Below, piece by piece: positions 32,370 through 44,309 of a DNA stretch of 64,000 nt. Source of the stretch: Entomortierella parvispora (Eukaryota; Mortierellomycota; Mortierellomycetes; Mortierellales; Mortierellaceae); assembly GCA_963573315.1 (NCBI GenBank), contig OY752140.1, forward strand, positions 4,030,001 through 4,094,000, written 5' to 3'. Within the stretch, counting starts at the first letter, position 1. Each line of letters starts with the position of its first letter. A model generated the notes under the pieces. That model was not told where the DNA came from, did no database searches, and worked only from the letters and a program-made list of their open reading frames with translations. The position numbers and the translations under genes were made by a program.

Positions 32370-34520
32370 ATGAGTCAAGTCATTGTCATGAGTACGTCTG
32401 CCCTGCAGTTCTCACATGTCCATCTCGATCAAGCGCATTCCGCCCCTGTCTGGAAACAAACACTCTCCACAGCGAGACACGCGTCGTCATGTAGATCATG
32501 GTGCTGATCAACCTGCTCATCTTGTCCCTTCCTGTCCATTAGACACCAACATGGAGCGCGAGACCGGTCGCAAGGCTCAAATCTCCAACATTACCGCGGC
32601 CAAGGTACAGACTCGCCCGCGCATCCCACCGTCGAGGCACCATCTGATCAGGACAGGAAATGAAAGAAAAATACATCTCGAGGCGCCACCATCAACTAAT
32701 CCGCCTATGACGCTTTCTTTTGCACGCAAATTTAATGTACTAGACTGTTGCTGATATCATCAGGACTTGCTTGGGACCCCGTTCAATGTTGAAGATGTTG
32801 TTGGACCCTATGGGAGGAGTTGTTCTTACCAACGATGGAAACGCCATTTTGCGTGAGGTTGAGGTTGCTCACCCTGCTGCCAAGAGCATGATCGAGCTCG
32901 CCAGAACACAGGATGAGGAAGTCGGTGATGGAACTACCAGTGTCATTATCCTCGGTAATCAATTATGGAATGATGTACTTGGAGAAAAGAAGGCGCAGAA
33001 AGTATTTGAAGGAGTCTGGATCTGACCGACTGTCATTACTCCACTCTTTCCTCCTTAGCTGGTGAGGTTCTTGCCCAGACTCTCCCTTACCTCGAGCGTA
33101 ACATTCACCCCATTGTCATCATTGCTGCCTTGAAGCAGGCCTTGGAAGACGCCATCGAGATTGTTGACAAAATCTCTGTTCCTGTCAATGTCAACGACAA
33201 GCAGGAGATGCTGTCTCTTATCAAGACTTCTATTGGAACAAAGTTTGTCAGCCGTTGGAACGACTTGATGTGCAACCTCGCTTTGGACGCTGTCCGCTGC
33301 GTTGCCGTTGAGGTTGATGGTCGCAGGGAGGTTGATATTAAGCGCTACGCCAGAGTTGAGAAGGTACAATTGCAGGAATCCACGTGTACACGCAACACTT
33401 TGTGTCGTTTCTGGGACAGATAACGACTTTTTTTGCAAATGAACAGAACTGACAAATCCTTGCAATTCAATAGATCCCCGGTGGCGAGATTGAGGACTGC
33501 AGAGTTTTGGACGGAGTTATGGTCAACAAGGATGTTACTCACCCCAAGATGCGTCGTCGCATCGAGAACCCCCGTATTATTCTCTTGGATTGCCCTCTCG
33601 AGTACAAGAAGGGAGAGTCGCAGACCAACATTGAGGTCACCAAGGAGTCAGACTGGAGCCGTATCTTGCAGATTGAGGAGGAACAGATTAAGAGCATGTG
33701 CGACAAGATCATCGAGTTGAAGCCCGACATCGTCTTCACAGAAAAGGGTGTCTCTGATTTGGCTCAGCACTACTTTGTCAAGGCCAACATCACCGCTATT
33801 CGCCGTGTTCGCAAGACTGATAACAACCGTATCGCCCGTGCTGTCGGCGCTACTATTGTCAACCGTGTTGATGACTTGAAGGAGTCGGACGTTGGAACCG
33901 ATTGCGGTCTTTTCGCCGTGGAGAAGATTGGTGACGAGTACTTCACTTTCTTGACTGGATGCAACAACCCCAAGGCCTGCACTGTTATCTTGCGTGGACC
34001 CTCCAAGGATGTTTTGAACGAGATTGAGCGCAACTTGATGGACGCCATGTGTGTTGCCCGCAACGTTTACTTCAACGCCAAGTTGGCACCCGGTGGAGGA
34101 GCAACCGAGATGGCTATCTCTGTCGGTCTTATGGAGAAGAGCAAGAGCCTGGAGGGATCAATCCAGTGGCCCTACAAGGCCGTCGCTGAGGCTATGGAGG
34201 TGATCCCCCGTACCTTGATCCAGAACTGTGGAGGAAACGCCATCAAGGTCTTGACTTCGCTTCGCGCCAAGCATGCAACTGGTCACCACTCTTGGGGTGT
34301 GGATGGACATGCTGGCAAGGTTGCTGATATGCATGAGTATGGTATCTGGGAGCCTAACGCAGTCAAGGTCCAGACAATCAAGACGGCGATCGAGTCTTCT
34401 TGCCTGTTGCTCCGCGTCGATGATATTGTCTCTGGAGTGTCAGGACAAAGACGCCAGCAGGGCGGTGCTGCTCCCGAGCAGCAGGAGATGGCTGAGGGCG
34501 ACATGCAGCCCGAGCAATAA
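32370..34520 (+). CDS. CCT3: T-complex protein 1 subunit gamma (CCT/TRiC chaperonin)
   Basis: Subunit of the eight-member cytosolic ring chaperonin that folds actin and tubulin. Five exons: 32370-32391, 32543-32604, 32744-32954, 33059-33363, 33474-34520; 548 residues, the usual CCT3 size. Family blocks: NTNMERETGRKAQ, TVADIIRTCLGPRSMLKM, the ATP motif GDGTTSVIIL, IDIKRYARVEK-like DIKRYARVEKIPGGEIED, DWSRILQIEEEQ, GCNNPKACTVILRGPSKD, APGGGATEMAIS and CGGNAIKVLTSLRAKH. The subunit is identified as gamma by the VEKIPGGEIEDCRVLDGVM block and the start. The first exon codes for only seven residues plus one base. Codon use is biased to C/G endings, in keeping with high expression. Confidence 0.96.
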
Positions 34521-34955
34521 GACGGGACACGCATCCATGCGTCGCAGTGAGATGAAGCGTCGGCCTGCGATCGAGGACGATGGTGTGGTTGGACGGGACG
34601 GACGATACTCTTTTTATATTCTTTCACAAATACAAGCAAACCCATGCATCTTTCTTTTTGACAAACAGGGCGATCTGGTGAGAAAGCGCGATCGAACGCG
34701 TCGCCACTCTCACCAATAGCGGATAATTTGTATTTTGTGTGCAACGGAGGGCGTTTTGCGTCTTCTCTCTCTGTCGCTCTTTTGGTTCACTTCATTCCTT
34801 CAACATCTTGCTTCCCATCCTTGGCTTTGCGCATCCATCCCTATTCTGCTGTGAATTTGTGAACAATCGGTTGCATTCCCTCTTGCAACTACACCTCATT
34901 AGTCCATTACTTTTTCGGTTTGTTTCTTGGAAGGTTTCGGTAGCTCGCATTCAGA
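34521..34955. other. Intergenic: CCT3 3' region and upstream region of the next gene
   Basis: No gene supported. Contains the CCT3 3' UTR and a T/C-rich stretch (34740-34940) before the next start. Confidence 0.5.
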
Positions 34956-37900
34956 ATGATGCCCTGGCGTCCCTTGGGGATGCTCTCGTTTGGGCTGACC
35001 ATCATCTACCTCTTTATTCGACTCCATGGCGACGGTTACGACTTTCCTGAGTCTGTGGGCTATAACAACAGCACGATCGAGCTTTACAGGGGTAAACGAC
35101 CCGACAGGACGTTTCTGGAGATTTCACCGGTTTACCTTCCAGAAGACGTTTTGTTCACCAAGGAATCGGATTTTTTTCAGTCCGATCCAGAGGAAGGCCT
35201 TGAGGTTCAGCCAGATGGAAAAGAGGCACAGGTTGAGAAAGACAAAACGACCAGCGGTAGCGGCGGTGGCGGAGGCGGCACTGGTTTATGGCAATCTCAG
35301 TGGCGAAAGATGAAAGGTAGCAAGGAAAACGACGCCTCGGCACAGATACCAACCGATGATGCAGAAATGGATCCTTTGGGTCCGAAGGGAAACGAACGGC
35401 AATGGATTTGGATGACGAATCTGTGGTATGACGATGGCGATTGTGGTCCAGGTAAAAAAAAACTCGTCCGTTGAGCAAAAAGGACTCTGAACATTGTCAT
35501 TAATTATATGATGACATTATCAGGACACATTCGACAATACCGAGCACCTCTTGACAGGGCGATGGCGAAGGACGAAACCTCTAGTAAGCAAACTTGGTCA
35601 CCGTGAATAAAAGCACTCCAGCTTTTGCTTTTTGGACTCTCAAACGCAGTCAAACACATATCGAAATGAACTCACCAGCAAACGTCCTTTGTGCATATTT
35701 CATCATTAGAGTGGGAACTCATGTACACACACAAATTACCTGGGCCAATTGTCCATGCCTCCCTGTCGAAACGCGTTTTCCCAAATCAAAAAAGATCTTC
35801 TTGGGAATCGTCAATAAAGAGTCAGGATCAGGATCAGGATCAGGATCACGATCAGGAAAGTAACCAGGATGAGGAGGCAGATATCCAAAGAGAAGTCATA
35901 CGGCTGGCTGTTGTGTTCAAGGTAGTCCAAGATGAGCATGTTGCGTATCACAGTCGGATATATCACTTTGGCGTACTCCATAGGGGCAAAGTGGACCTTC
36001 GAGGTAAAGTACAAAAACGGCGGACGAGTCTCCCTCCGAAAAGTGAAGCTAACACACAAATACTGGGTATTTTGCGGGGAGAATAGCGGACTGTGCGGCG
36101 ATGTCCACTGAAACTTGCCATTTGCAAGTTCCATTCCAGACTTTTGACTATGTTCTCCCAGGATCAACGGCTATCAAAGACTTCAGCTTGGAGCACGACA
36201 GCATCCTTTACTCGAGGTATCAGTGCTAAACAGAAAAGCATTTGGCTTGATGCTGAATTTTAGTTTGCTAACTACACTACAAATCACTCTATGCTCTCAT
36301 GGTGGGTGACTCGTCCTTTCTCGTAGACTGAGTGACACTGTCTATTTCAGGAGCTTACAGCTGCCTCAACTTCAGCCCGGATCGACGTCACCTGAAAGAC
36401 CTTACGCGCTTTCCTATGGGTCACCGGGACCATCAATGAACTGCGACGAGAGAAGAAACACGCCATACAGGATGAGCTTCCTGACTCGGCTTCAGTCATA
36501 CCCCCCAAGGTATAAAAAGAAGCCACTGAGAGAGCAATCTTCTTCATATAATAGTGGAGTAAGGACTATCAGCTGACTTTGAGCCTCTCTCTTTAGAGAA
36601 GAACCATTCACACTAATGGGAAAAGTGATAGAGAGTCATGATTTCTGGGAGTATCATATGATGGCTGCCACCAAGGTCCCTGAAATGATGACTGGGAATA
36701 AGAAGTGGCTATTAGATTCTCATCCGGTAAGAATACATTCGAGTACTACATACCAACATCAATGCTTGCAGCTAACTAAAAATGATCTCTCTTCTTTCAA
36801 CTTAGTGGGGTAGATACGAGCAGCTTGTGCAACAGAATGATATGGTCAATGATGACCCATACATCCAAGGCTACTCTGTCCAAAGACCTTACATGGGTAA
36901 AAAAACAAAATCGATATTTTTCCACCAAAAATGAAGGAAAAGACTTTCAAAGCTTCGAAACACCGTGGTCCGAATTCTCGGCCGCAACAGGAAGAATCGG
37001 TACTGACGCGCGTTTGCCTTTGGACAAATATAGTGAAATCATCCGATGGGTACTCTATTCATATCCCTATTAAGAACAGGATTAGATCTTTGGATATCAA
37101 GAGTCCTCCACCACTTCCTCCAACACATCGAGATGGCGGCAGTGTCCAATATTCCCAGGAATCCAACTGGCAAGAAGATGATGATAGTCGTCGGAACGAT
37201 CGATTCAAGAACCGAGACCAATTTGAGAACAACAACAACGAACAGTACAAAATACCAGGCGATTCTGAACAACAGAGGTCGTCCACTAGGAAACACTCTT
37301 CCTCTTCGAGGAAACTTTCGGATCGATTCTTGATGCCGAATACTAATATTATGAACAGGTGGACAGAAAGCTTGATTGATACTGGAGCCATTGAACTGGC
37401 CGATACGGAGCAAGGCGTATTGAACGATCGAACGGATGTGATGGTCTTGAAAAATGCAGTGAGTGACAGCGAATCTTATGAGTGGCCTTTTTGTATAGCC
37501 ACAATTGCCCCATCTAATTCATCTTGTTCCCTGTACTTTCCATTTCTCATAGCACAATGCTATTTTGGTCTTGAGACGTGTTATCGGCCATTATCCGACT
37601 AAAAGGATCAATAGTAACTGGGAACTTTCGATGGTCATGAACGATGAGAGATATTTTGAGGAAGGACTTACCAGGGTAAGTCTAACTCATCGTGAACATT
37701 GTCCTCAAAACTGTATGGAACCCTAGGAAGCTGACTTTCCTTTGTATCTCTTTAACCATGTAGAAGGTTTTGGCGATGAAAGTAGTTCGCGCTCCTGTTC
37801 CTGTGAAAGCTCTGCCGCCGCCAGAGCTCCATGCTGAGGAGGTAGTCAACGTTGGGGGAGCTAGCGGAAGCTCCGCTGCAGAAGACTCTGTGTCGTCCGC

Positions 37901-38334
37901 TCCAAAGCAAGAACTTCCCGTGAGATATCACAACGTTCTCTGTAAGTCTTCGCCTGCCCGACAAAGCGTCTGGAAATATTTCATTTTGCATCTCATCTCT
38001 ACTTTCAGCAGCCACTGAATATCTTTTTTTCTCCTGGCCAATCTCCAATTGTCACAGTCTTGCTTTACGGCAGTGGCAACCTCACGGGTCATGATTTAGA
38101 CCAGCCTCAGGAATATTCCGCCACAGTGGACTTCCTCGCTGAAAAATACCCCGTTGTCATTGGTAAGCCACACTCCTGAATGAAATAGAAAGAACTCTTT
38201 GTGCGCTGATGATGTTCAATGGCATGCAACTCGAGGCGATGTCTCGCGTTTCTCACAATCATTCTTTCCCCCGTTTCAACATTCTAGGTATGCTGGCCGT
38301 GGTGATCGCATTTGTAATCAACGAAGCTAGATAG
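34956..38334 (+). CDS. Unidentified 720-residue protein with N- and C-terminal membrane segments
   Basis: Twelve exons fit consensus and one frame: 34956-35451, 35524-35583, 35710-36003, 36162-36216, 36351-36509, 36597-36726, 36806-36896, 37034-37458, 37553-37675, 37764-37941, 38058-38162, 38288-38334. The product starts with a signal-anchor-like span (LGMLSFGLTIIYLFIRL, residues 8-24) and ends with another (VVIGMLAVVIAFVINEAR). The region between, probably luminal or extracellular, has conserved-looking blocks (WIWMTNLWYDDGDCGPG, WELMYTHKLPGPIVHASL, FGVLHRGKVDLRGSTAIKDF, HDFWEYHMMAATKVPEMM, AILVLRRVIGHYPTKRI) separated by a Gly run, a DQDQDQDHDQ tract and a Ser/Asn-rich stretch. I do not recognise the family. 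The precise intron pattern and charge organisation argue it is a real gene. The third junction (35583|35710) is the least certain. Confidence 0.6.
35818..35850 (+). repeat. GGATCA hexanucleotide repeat within coding sequence
   Basis: Tandem GGATCA units (one changed to CGATCA) encode the SQDQDQDQDHDQ stretch of the unidentified membrane protein. A slippage-prone coding microsatellite. Confidence 0.8.
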
Positions 38335-38498
38335 AAACCCCCTACATAGAGCAATGATCTTCAGAATATAAACGAATCGATAAGATAAATTCCTCCTTTG
38401 TTTTTGTGGTTCTCAACGATGCACTTTTTTGTTTTATTAGACGTGAATCAAGAGAGGACGGCTAAGGGCAAAGCGGTCCAAAGTAAAAGGGTGTGTAT

Positions 38499-40288
38499 TT
38501 ACTTGAAGACCTTTCCGTCCATGATGGGCTTGCCCTCGACGGATCCCTCCCAGGCAAAGACCTGGTTGATCTTCTGCTTGTTCTCCTCGTCGACGTTGAT
38601 CTTGACCCAGTTGTAAGAATCGTAATCGGCAGCGTCGGTGATCTCCTCGATCATCTCCTCGGCGTTACCGCGGACAATGAAGTAACCGGTGATGATGTTG
38701 GCGTTATCCTCACCAGCAACGACCAAGCATCCGAAAGCGTACTTGCGAGCGCGCTCCAAACGGTTCATCAAACCACCAGCCAAGTTGTTGGACATGTACA
38801 ACTTGGTCAACTCGTCGTTGTACTTGTAGTCGACCTTCCAGAAGGAGTAGTCGGCAGTCAAGTCAATGTTCTCCCACAACCACTTCATGGCAACGGGGGT
38901 GTCGTTGTTGGAGTACTGACGCTTCCACTCATCAAGGGGCATCTTGGCAGCGGGCAACAAGTCCAACTTGGACTTGGGCTTGGGGGCATCCTGGAAGGAC
39001 TCCTCCTCCTCCTCCTTGGGCTCCTTGGCAGCCTTGGGCTTCTCCTCCTTCTTGGGCTTGGCAGCCTCGGGCTTCTTCTCCTTAGTCTCCTTCTTGGGGG
39101 GAGTGAACTTCAAGGGAGTCTCGCAGGCAACGAACTCACCGGCAACAGCCTTGAAGTTGGCCTGGTTGACGATGGTGTTGAACCAGCGGGTGACGGCAGG
39201 GAAGTCCTTGCGGAAGGGGGCATCAAAGAGAGACTTGTAGGCAGTGTAAAGCGAGGTGGCAGCAGAGATATCAGCCAAGGTGACACGCTCACCGACGAGG
39301 TAGGTCTTCTTGATCAAGTGGCGCTCAAGAATCTGGAGCTGGGCCTTGACGCGGTCAATGGCAGCGGTCTCGTTCATCTTGTTGTAAGGGATGAAGCCCC
39401 AGATGGGGTACAACCAGGCGTTGAGGGCAGGGATGATCGAGCAATCAACAAACTGGATCCACTGCTGGATGTGGGCCTCCTCGGCAGCGGAGCGACCGAT
39501 CAAGGTTGACTTCTCCTTCAAGTGGGCGACTAAAATCAAATTATTGGATCACGTTGTTGTGTTGTTAGTGGACTTTTTCCTTTTCCCTCTCTCTTTGTGC
39601 CCCAATCCTCATGAGCGAATGGGCCCCAAAAAGACCACAAGATAGCTTTTTAAAGGGAGGAAGAACGAGAATCAGAAATCAAGTTCTCGACACAAATAGA
39701 TTAAGTCAGGGATAACTGATTAAAAAACAAGTTCATCCTTCACTCGTCTTTCCTCCCAAGCTTTCCTGTTGGTCCTTGGCGCCTTTCCTTTCTTCTCCCT
39801 TTTGGTCAAAAGATTGCAGTAAAGCGTCACTTACGGTAGTAAGCGATGGCGCCAGACTCGATGATGATGGTGCCGTCAGTGCCCTCGAAAGCAGGGACCT
39901 ATAGACAAGCAACAGATCGAAAGGTGGAGGAATGTTCAGTCAAATTGTACTACCAAACAAGACCTCTGCAAAACAAAGAAAAAAATTTTACCTGGGAAGC
40001 ACCGAACTTGGCGATCCACTCGGGGGTCTTGTTGGTGGTGCCCATGACAAACTTGTCATCGACGGTGACCTCAATGTCGTTGTACTTGGCAACAACCTGG
40101 GCCTTGAAGACACGGGGGTTCTGGGGGTAAGAGTAGATGGTCTAGAGAAAGCAGGAGTATCGAAAGGTTCAACACGAATCCTCAGTATGCCTGTATCCTG
40201 TAAACAACAAACACCACAAGATTCAACGATGAATCCAGTATCGCTGTCGCAAAGACGATGACCAAAGATAACCTACACCGACGGACAT
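38499..40288 (-). CDS. EEF1G: Translation elongation factor eEF1B gamma
   Basis: Scaffold subunit of the nucleotide exchange factor that recycles eEF1A. Exons 40288-40277 (four codons), 40141-39992, 39898-39835 and 39529-38499 give 418 residues. A GST-like N-terminal half (TIYSYPQNPRVFKAQVVAKY, then VTLADISAATSLYTAYKSLF) is followed by a Lys/Glu/Pro hinge (about 220-265) and the conserved EF1G C-terminal domain (PLDEWKRQYSNNDT, FWKVDYKYNDELT, GYFIVRGN, NWVKINVDEEN, WEGSVEGKPIMDGKVFK). Codon choice is strongly biased (AAG, GAG, GTC, CTC/TTG), as expected for a highly expressed gene; this bias also opens a 338-residue antisense frame that I do not consider a gene. Confidence 0.96.
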
Positions 40289-40645
40289 GGTGAGAATATG
40301 AGGGCTTGATGTTGTGGAGAAGAAAAAGTTGTTATGGTCGTTTCCTTTAAATATAAACAGTTCTAAGCCACCGAAATGTGGCGCCATCACACGCCACCAA
40401 GTCGATGACTCGTGAAGGAGGCGTCGTTTGCAGTGCGTGCAAAAGCAATTGGTGAAGGCATGATGCCCTCTTCGCCCCCAATGACTCGCTGTGGCTGCGC
40501 CCAACAGACCCCAAAGACGCTTGCACACAACTTCATTTCATATTTTGTTCTTTTATTCATGTGAGCGATGCAAAAGTTGTGTATATCCTTGAACGGCGTG
40601 GTATCCTTGTCCACCTGTACCATATAGTAAAAGGCCCCTAGACGA
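40289..40645. other. Intergenic: eEF1B-gamma promoter and PRPP synthetase 3' region
   Basis: No gene supported in these 357 bp; both neighbours are on the minus strand. Confidence 0.5.
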
Positions 40646-42190
40646 TTAGAGGTTCTTGGGGACCTGAGAGAACAGATAGCTGATACTCTCTCCATTGTGG
40701 GTGCGGCGAATAGCCTCGGCCAAGGTGGCACTGATATCGAGCACCTGCAATTTGGAGCACAGGGCACGCTTCTCTTGAGGAATAGGGTACGTGTTTGTGA
40801 CCACAATCTTGTGCACGTTCGCACACTCTTCAATCTGACGCAGGGAGTTGCCACTCAAGATTCCGTGTGTGGCAATGATGTAAACAGACTTGGCTCCATG
40901 GCTGACCAAGTTATCAGCAGCTTCCAAGAACGAGTGACATCCGTCAATCATATCATCCTAATGGATCACGCGAAGGTTGGAGTATGTTAGAATTTCGACT
41001 GTTACTGTTTACAGCTAAAGCAGCTAACGGCACTGGCATTGCACTGTCATCTCTACTTACGACAATAAAGCACACTTTGCCCTGGACATCGCCGACAAGG
41101 GTCATCAATGAAGTCTCGTCAGCAACCTCTGGACGCTGAACCTCATGACCAGTCTCGGCATCAACCATGCTGTCATCATCATCATCCTCATCCTCGAGAC
41201 GGTTGTAGATGTTCTCGGGTTTTGAGAGAGAGTGGTCAGGATCCTGGGCATGTCCCTTTCTGGTTCTGTCCATGTGGATCAACGCAAAGTCGATGTTGAG
41301 ACGATCAGCGAGCGAGGTAACCCTATGGCGCATGACAAGAGAGAAACAGCAAGGTATTGTTATTATCCAACTCATGTATCATGGATCCTCTTCCATGGAA
41401 TCTTGTGCTTACCTCTTGGCTCCTCCGGCGTTCTTACTGACAACAACACCGTTTTCCCAGTCCTCGACATTCTCCTGGATCCACTTCCCAATTGTGGGCT
41501 CGGCGTACAGGTTATCGACGGGTAGGTTGAAGAATCCCTGCATCTGCGAGGCGTGAAGATCCATGGTGATGACGTGATCGACGCCTGAGATGGAGAGAAT
41601 GTTGGCGACCACTATTAAAGAAAGGAGGGTGAAACGACACGCATGGGTTAAGGAACAAGATCTCGGATGTTCCGCATTGGATTATCGGGGTCAGTTTTGC
41701 ACAAGGTGTCTATACATACACTTGGCCGCAATGGCACCACGGTGCTTTTTCTTCTTGCTCTGCTTGGAGTAGGGAAAGTAGGGAATGACGGCGGTGATAC
41801 GCTGGGCCGAAGAGCCCTTGCAGGCGTTGATCATGATCAACAACTCCATCAAAGAGTCGTTAATCTTGGGAGATCCAGATTGAATAATGTAAACATCCTC
41901 GTTACGGACGGAGACACCTGAAAGATGAAAGATGGAAGGATGAATAGAAAAGGTATTAGAGACAGGCTGACCCCTGTAAATCAATTCTTGGTGTGCTTCA
42001 TGGACAATGGATCAGTACCAATCTCGACCGAGGTCTCCTTGTTCTTGAACTGGGAAAGTTTGACAGCACCGGGCTCGACACCGAGACGACCGGTGATCAA
42101 CGCCGTGAGTTCGGGATGGGATGAACCTCCAAAGACCTTGGTTTTTCTCACTGATCATTTCAGAACAGAGATAAAAGCGAGAAGACGCAT
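40646..42190 (-). CDS. PRPS: Ribose-phosphate pyrophosphokinase (PRPP synthetase) with an acidic insertion
   Basis: Makes PRPP from ribose-5-phosphate and ATP for nucleotide, His and Trp synthesis. Secure exons: 42150-42019, 41917-41720, 41611-41413, 41322-41061, 40957-40646. Family blocks: [71 protein letters not shown] (flexible loop) and the PRPP-binding [10 protein letters not shown]. About 45 residues rich in Asp/Glu (near 41110-41230) interrupt the chain between [10 protein letters not shown] and CFIV, as regulatory insertions do in some yeast Prs proteins. The start is uncertain: frame analysis forces a splice just upstream of KTKVF, and the only nearby fit is ATGC|GTCTTC (42190-42187) with a 36-bp intron, very short. 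A more distant first exon is possible. About 368 residues on this model. Confidence 0.88.
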
Positions 42191-42620
42191 GGTTAGCAAG
42201 GGTCGCAACCCGGACCAAGAACAGAGCAGGGTCGGTGCTTTGCCCTGACAAAGAGGGTCATGGTCCAAGAGCCAACAACAGCAAAGAGCCAAAGCTCCGA
42301 GCTTTACTTGTTTCTGTTTGTTCCGACACTTTGCGAGGCGGGAGGAGGGGAAGAGTGGGGAGGGTGTTGCAAAGAAGAAAAAGAAGATCCGCAAGGCCAA
42401 TGCTACCGGGAGAGGAGGATGGGGAAGAGGGAGGAGTGCGATTCGAATGAATGAATGGAGAACAAAAAGAAGGAAAAAAAAATGGTTCTTTGTTTTCCTG
42501 TGCGCGTGTGAACTGGTGCGGGGCGGGGAACAGACACAGCAAAGCAAAAAAGACTTTTCGTCACGGGGAGCAGTCCCATCCTCAGTTTTTTTTATTTTTC
42601 TCTTTTGACTGAATTTTCAC
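42191..42620. other. Intergenic: upstream of PRPP synthetase, 3' of the FYRN/FYRC gene
   Basis: Contains purine-rich G/A tracts (42335-42480) and a T run at 42584-42592 (CTTTT-rich). May hold a missed first exon of the PRPP synthetase gene; no other gene seen. Confidence 0.45.
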
Positions 42621-44003
42621 TCACTCCTCGCGTGCCTGGCTCTCCTGCGATGCCTGTGCTTCTTCCTCCGCTTCGTCTCCATCCCCCTCTTCCTTTACTT
42701 CGTCCCCCTGCTCCTGCTCTTGCTCGAGCTCCAGGAGCGCCAGTCTCTGGTTTTCGCTAGCCACCTCGTTTTCCCATGACTCGTATCCTGGTAGACTCTC
42801 AATCATCTTTTGCGTGATCGGATCAGAGAATCCAAAGAACAAGGGTCCACTGATCCGCGTTCCTTTTGAGTAACTTGCAAGACATACCATGGTCCACGGC
42901 TGCGTAGGCGAAGATCCCTGGTACACTTTGCCATTAGCAGACTCCACAATGAAAATCGGTCCATCTGGCCCCTCCCTGATTTCCATCTTGTACCGATCTC
43001 GAAAGTAGTATTTCTCGGCTTTGTATCCAATTGGATATGGGTGCCTATAAAGACTCTAGAGAATGTCATAGTCTGTCAGTTATAGATTTGCCAATATCAT
43101 AAATCTCGTTCTTCAAGAACTTGTCCCTCACTTACTCCTTTGCCACTCCAGTACTTTAGCCGGTTCTCCTTGCCTTGATAAATCTTTCCTTGCTCCCACA
43201 CCGTCGTGGCGATGCTGCCTTAAAACGAAATGCAATTGCTCCGTTAATACCACGTTCATCCTTCATCACGTAGTTTCAGACGAAACAATAAGTCAATGAG
43301 GATATTTACCTAGTGTTAATGGAGCACACGCGCAGGGGATCTCCACTTCTACGACAAACCCTGTTGTTTGCTTTCGACCCTTCCATAGAGATCTTGAGTA
43401 AGCGCCAAGCTGCGGTGGAGGCTGATGACTACTCTCCTGAACCACTTCGTCTTCGTTTCCATCCATGCCTTGCACAATCCCTTTCTCAAGGGCTTCCAGG
43501 TCCACATTGAATTGTTCTGCTACCTCGCCTCGTATCCGCTTGGACGATCTTGTTGCTACCGGTGATTGATATACGACTTTAGGTCGGCGTTTTCGTGCCT
43601 CGACATAGGCTCTGCTGGATTTCGGTGGCGCGGAGGATGATTCCTCGTATTCCTCGTTATCAAAGTCCCTGCTCTTTCCGTAGGAAGGTGTAGGGAAAGA
43701 CCTGCTAATCGCTATTGGGTTCAGACCAAGCTCCATCATCAACCTTTGGTTCTCAAGAATGTTTCTTCGCCGTTGCTCTTCATAGTCGATTTTCTCTTCT
43801 TTTTTCTTGACACTGATGATTGAATTCTGGGAACCATCTTGGCCCTTGGGTGTACCAACAACATTTGTCGATTCGGTCGAGAGAGCCTCCTGTGGTTGTA
43901 AGGCACTCTGCTCTCCAGTGATGGAGTCAGATGCAGCAGAAGCATGTGTCGTGCTGACATCGTCAATGGCAGTAGCCTCCATTCCGTTCCGTGTGGTAGC
44001 CAT
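42621..44003 (-). CDS. FYRN/FYRC-domain nuclear protein
   Basis: Exons 44003-43310, 43218-43136 and 43055-42621 give 403 residues. The first 200 residues are Ser/Lys/Arg-rich with basic tracts (EARKRRPKVVY, RSSKRIRGE) suggestive of nuclear import. The C-terminal half carries the paired Phe/Tyr-rich domains: FYRN around LYRHPYPIGYKAEKYYFRDRY ... GPIFIVE, then FYRC with SSPTQPWTMVCLA and PLFFGFSDPITQKMIESLPG. The order and spacing match the fused FYR module of trithorax/KMT2 methyltransferases and TBRG1. No SET, PHD or other catalytic domain is present, so it resembles a small TBRG1-like or chromatin-complex subunit rather than a methyltransferase. The tail is a run of acidic residues (EEGDGDEAEEEAQ). 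Role in chromatin is inferred from the domain. Confidence 0.82.
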
Positions 44004-44309
44004 GTCTGTTCTGAATGCTCTGTCCTATTTTGCTTTGCTGTCCCTGGTTCCAGAAGGCGAAAAGAATGTAGCCGGGCGCGGATGTGATGAAGAGATGTTC
44101 CTGAATGCAGAGATCGCGCGTCCACAAACAAAGAAAAAAAAAATTTAAAAAAAAAAATCGCACTGTGACCGTCGGACGCGTTCTTTCAACCGGCCAGTGC
44201 TCGGGGAATGATCTGTCTGCTTGATGGCCTTCAGAATAGGGGAGGGAGCATTTCATCCTCTTTCTTCTTTACTTTCACCACCTCCACCCCCCAGCACTTT
44301 AGCAACCAT
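44004..44309. other. Divergent promoter between the FYRN/FYRC gene and the fucosyltransferase-like gene
   Basis: 306 bp, including two A-runs near 44131-44158. No recognised site. Confidence 0.5.

Noticed and set aside
35811-36167. 118-residue minus-strand frame with a hydrophobic end
   Set aside because: Antisense to an exon of the unidentified membrane protein; the Ile/Leu run comes from the GGATCA repeat read backwards.
38493-39509. 338-residue open frame on the plus strand
   Set aside because: Exactly antisense to the eEF1B-gamma gene; its Leu/Val/Gly-rich sequence is a product of the biased codons of that gene.
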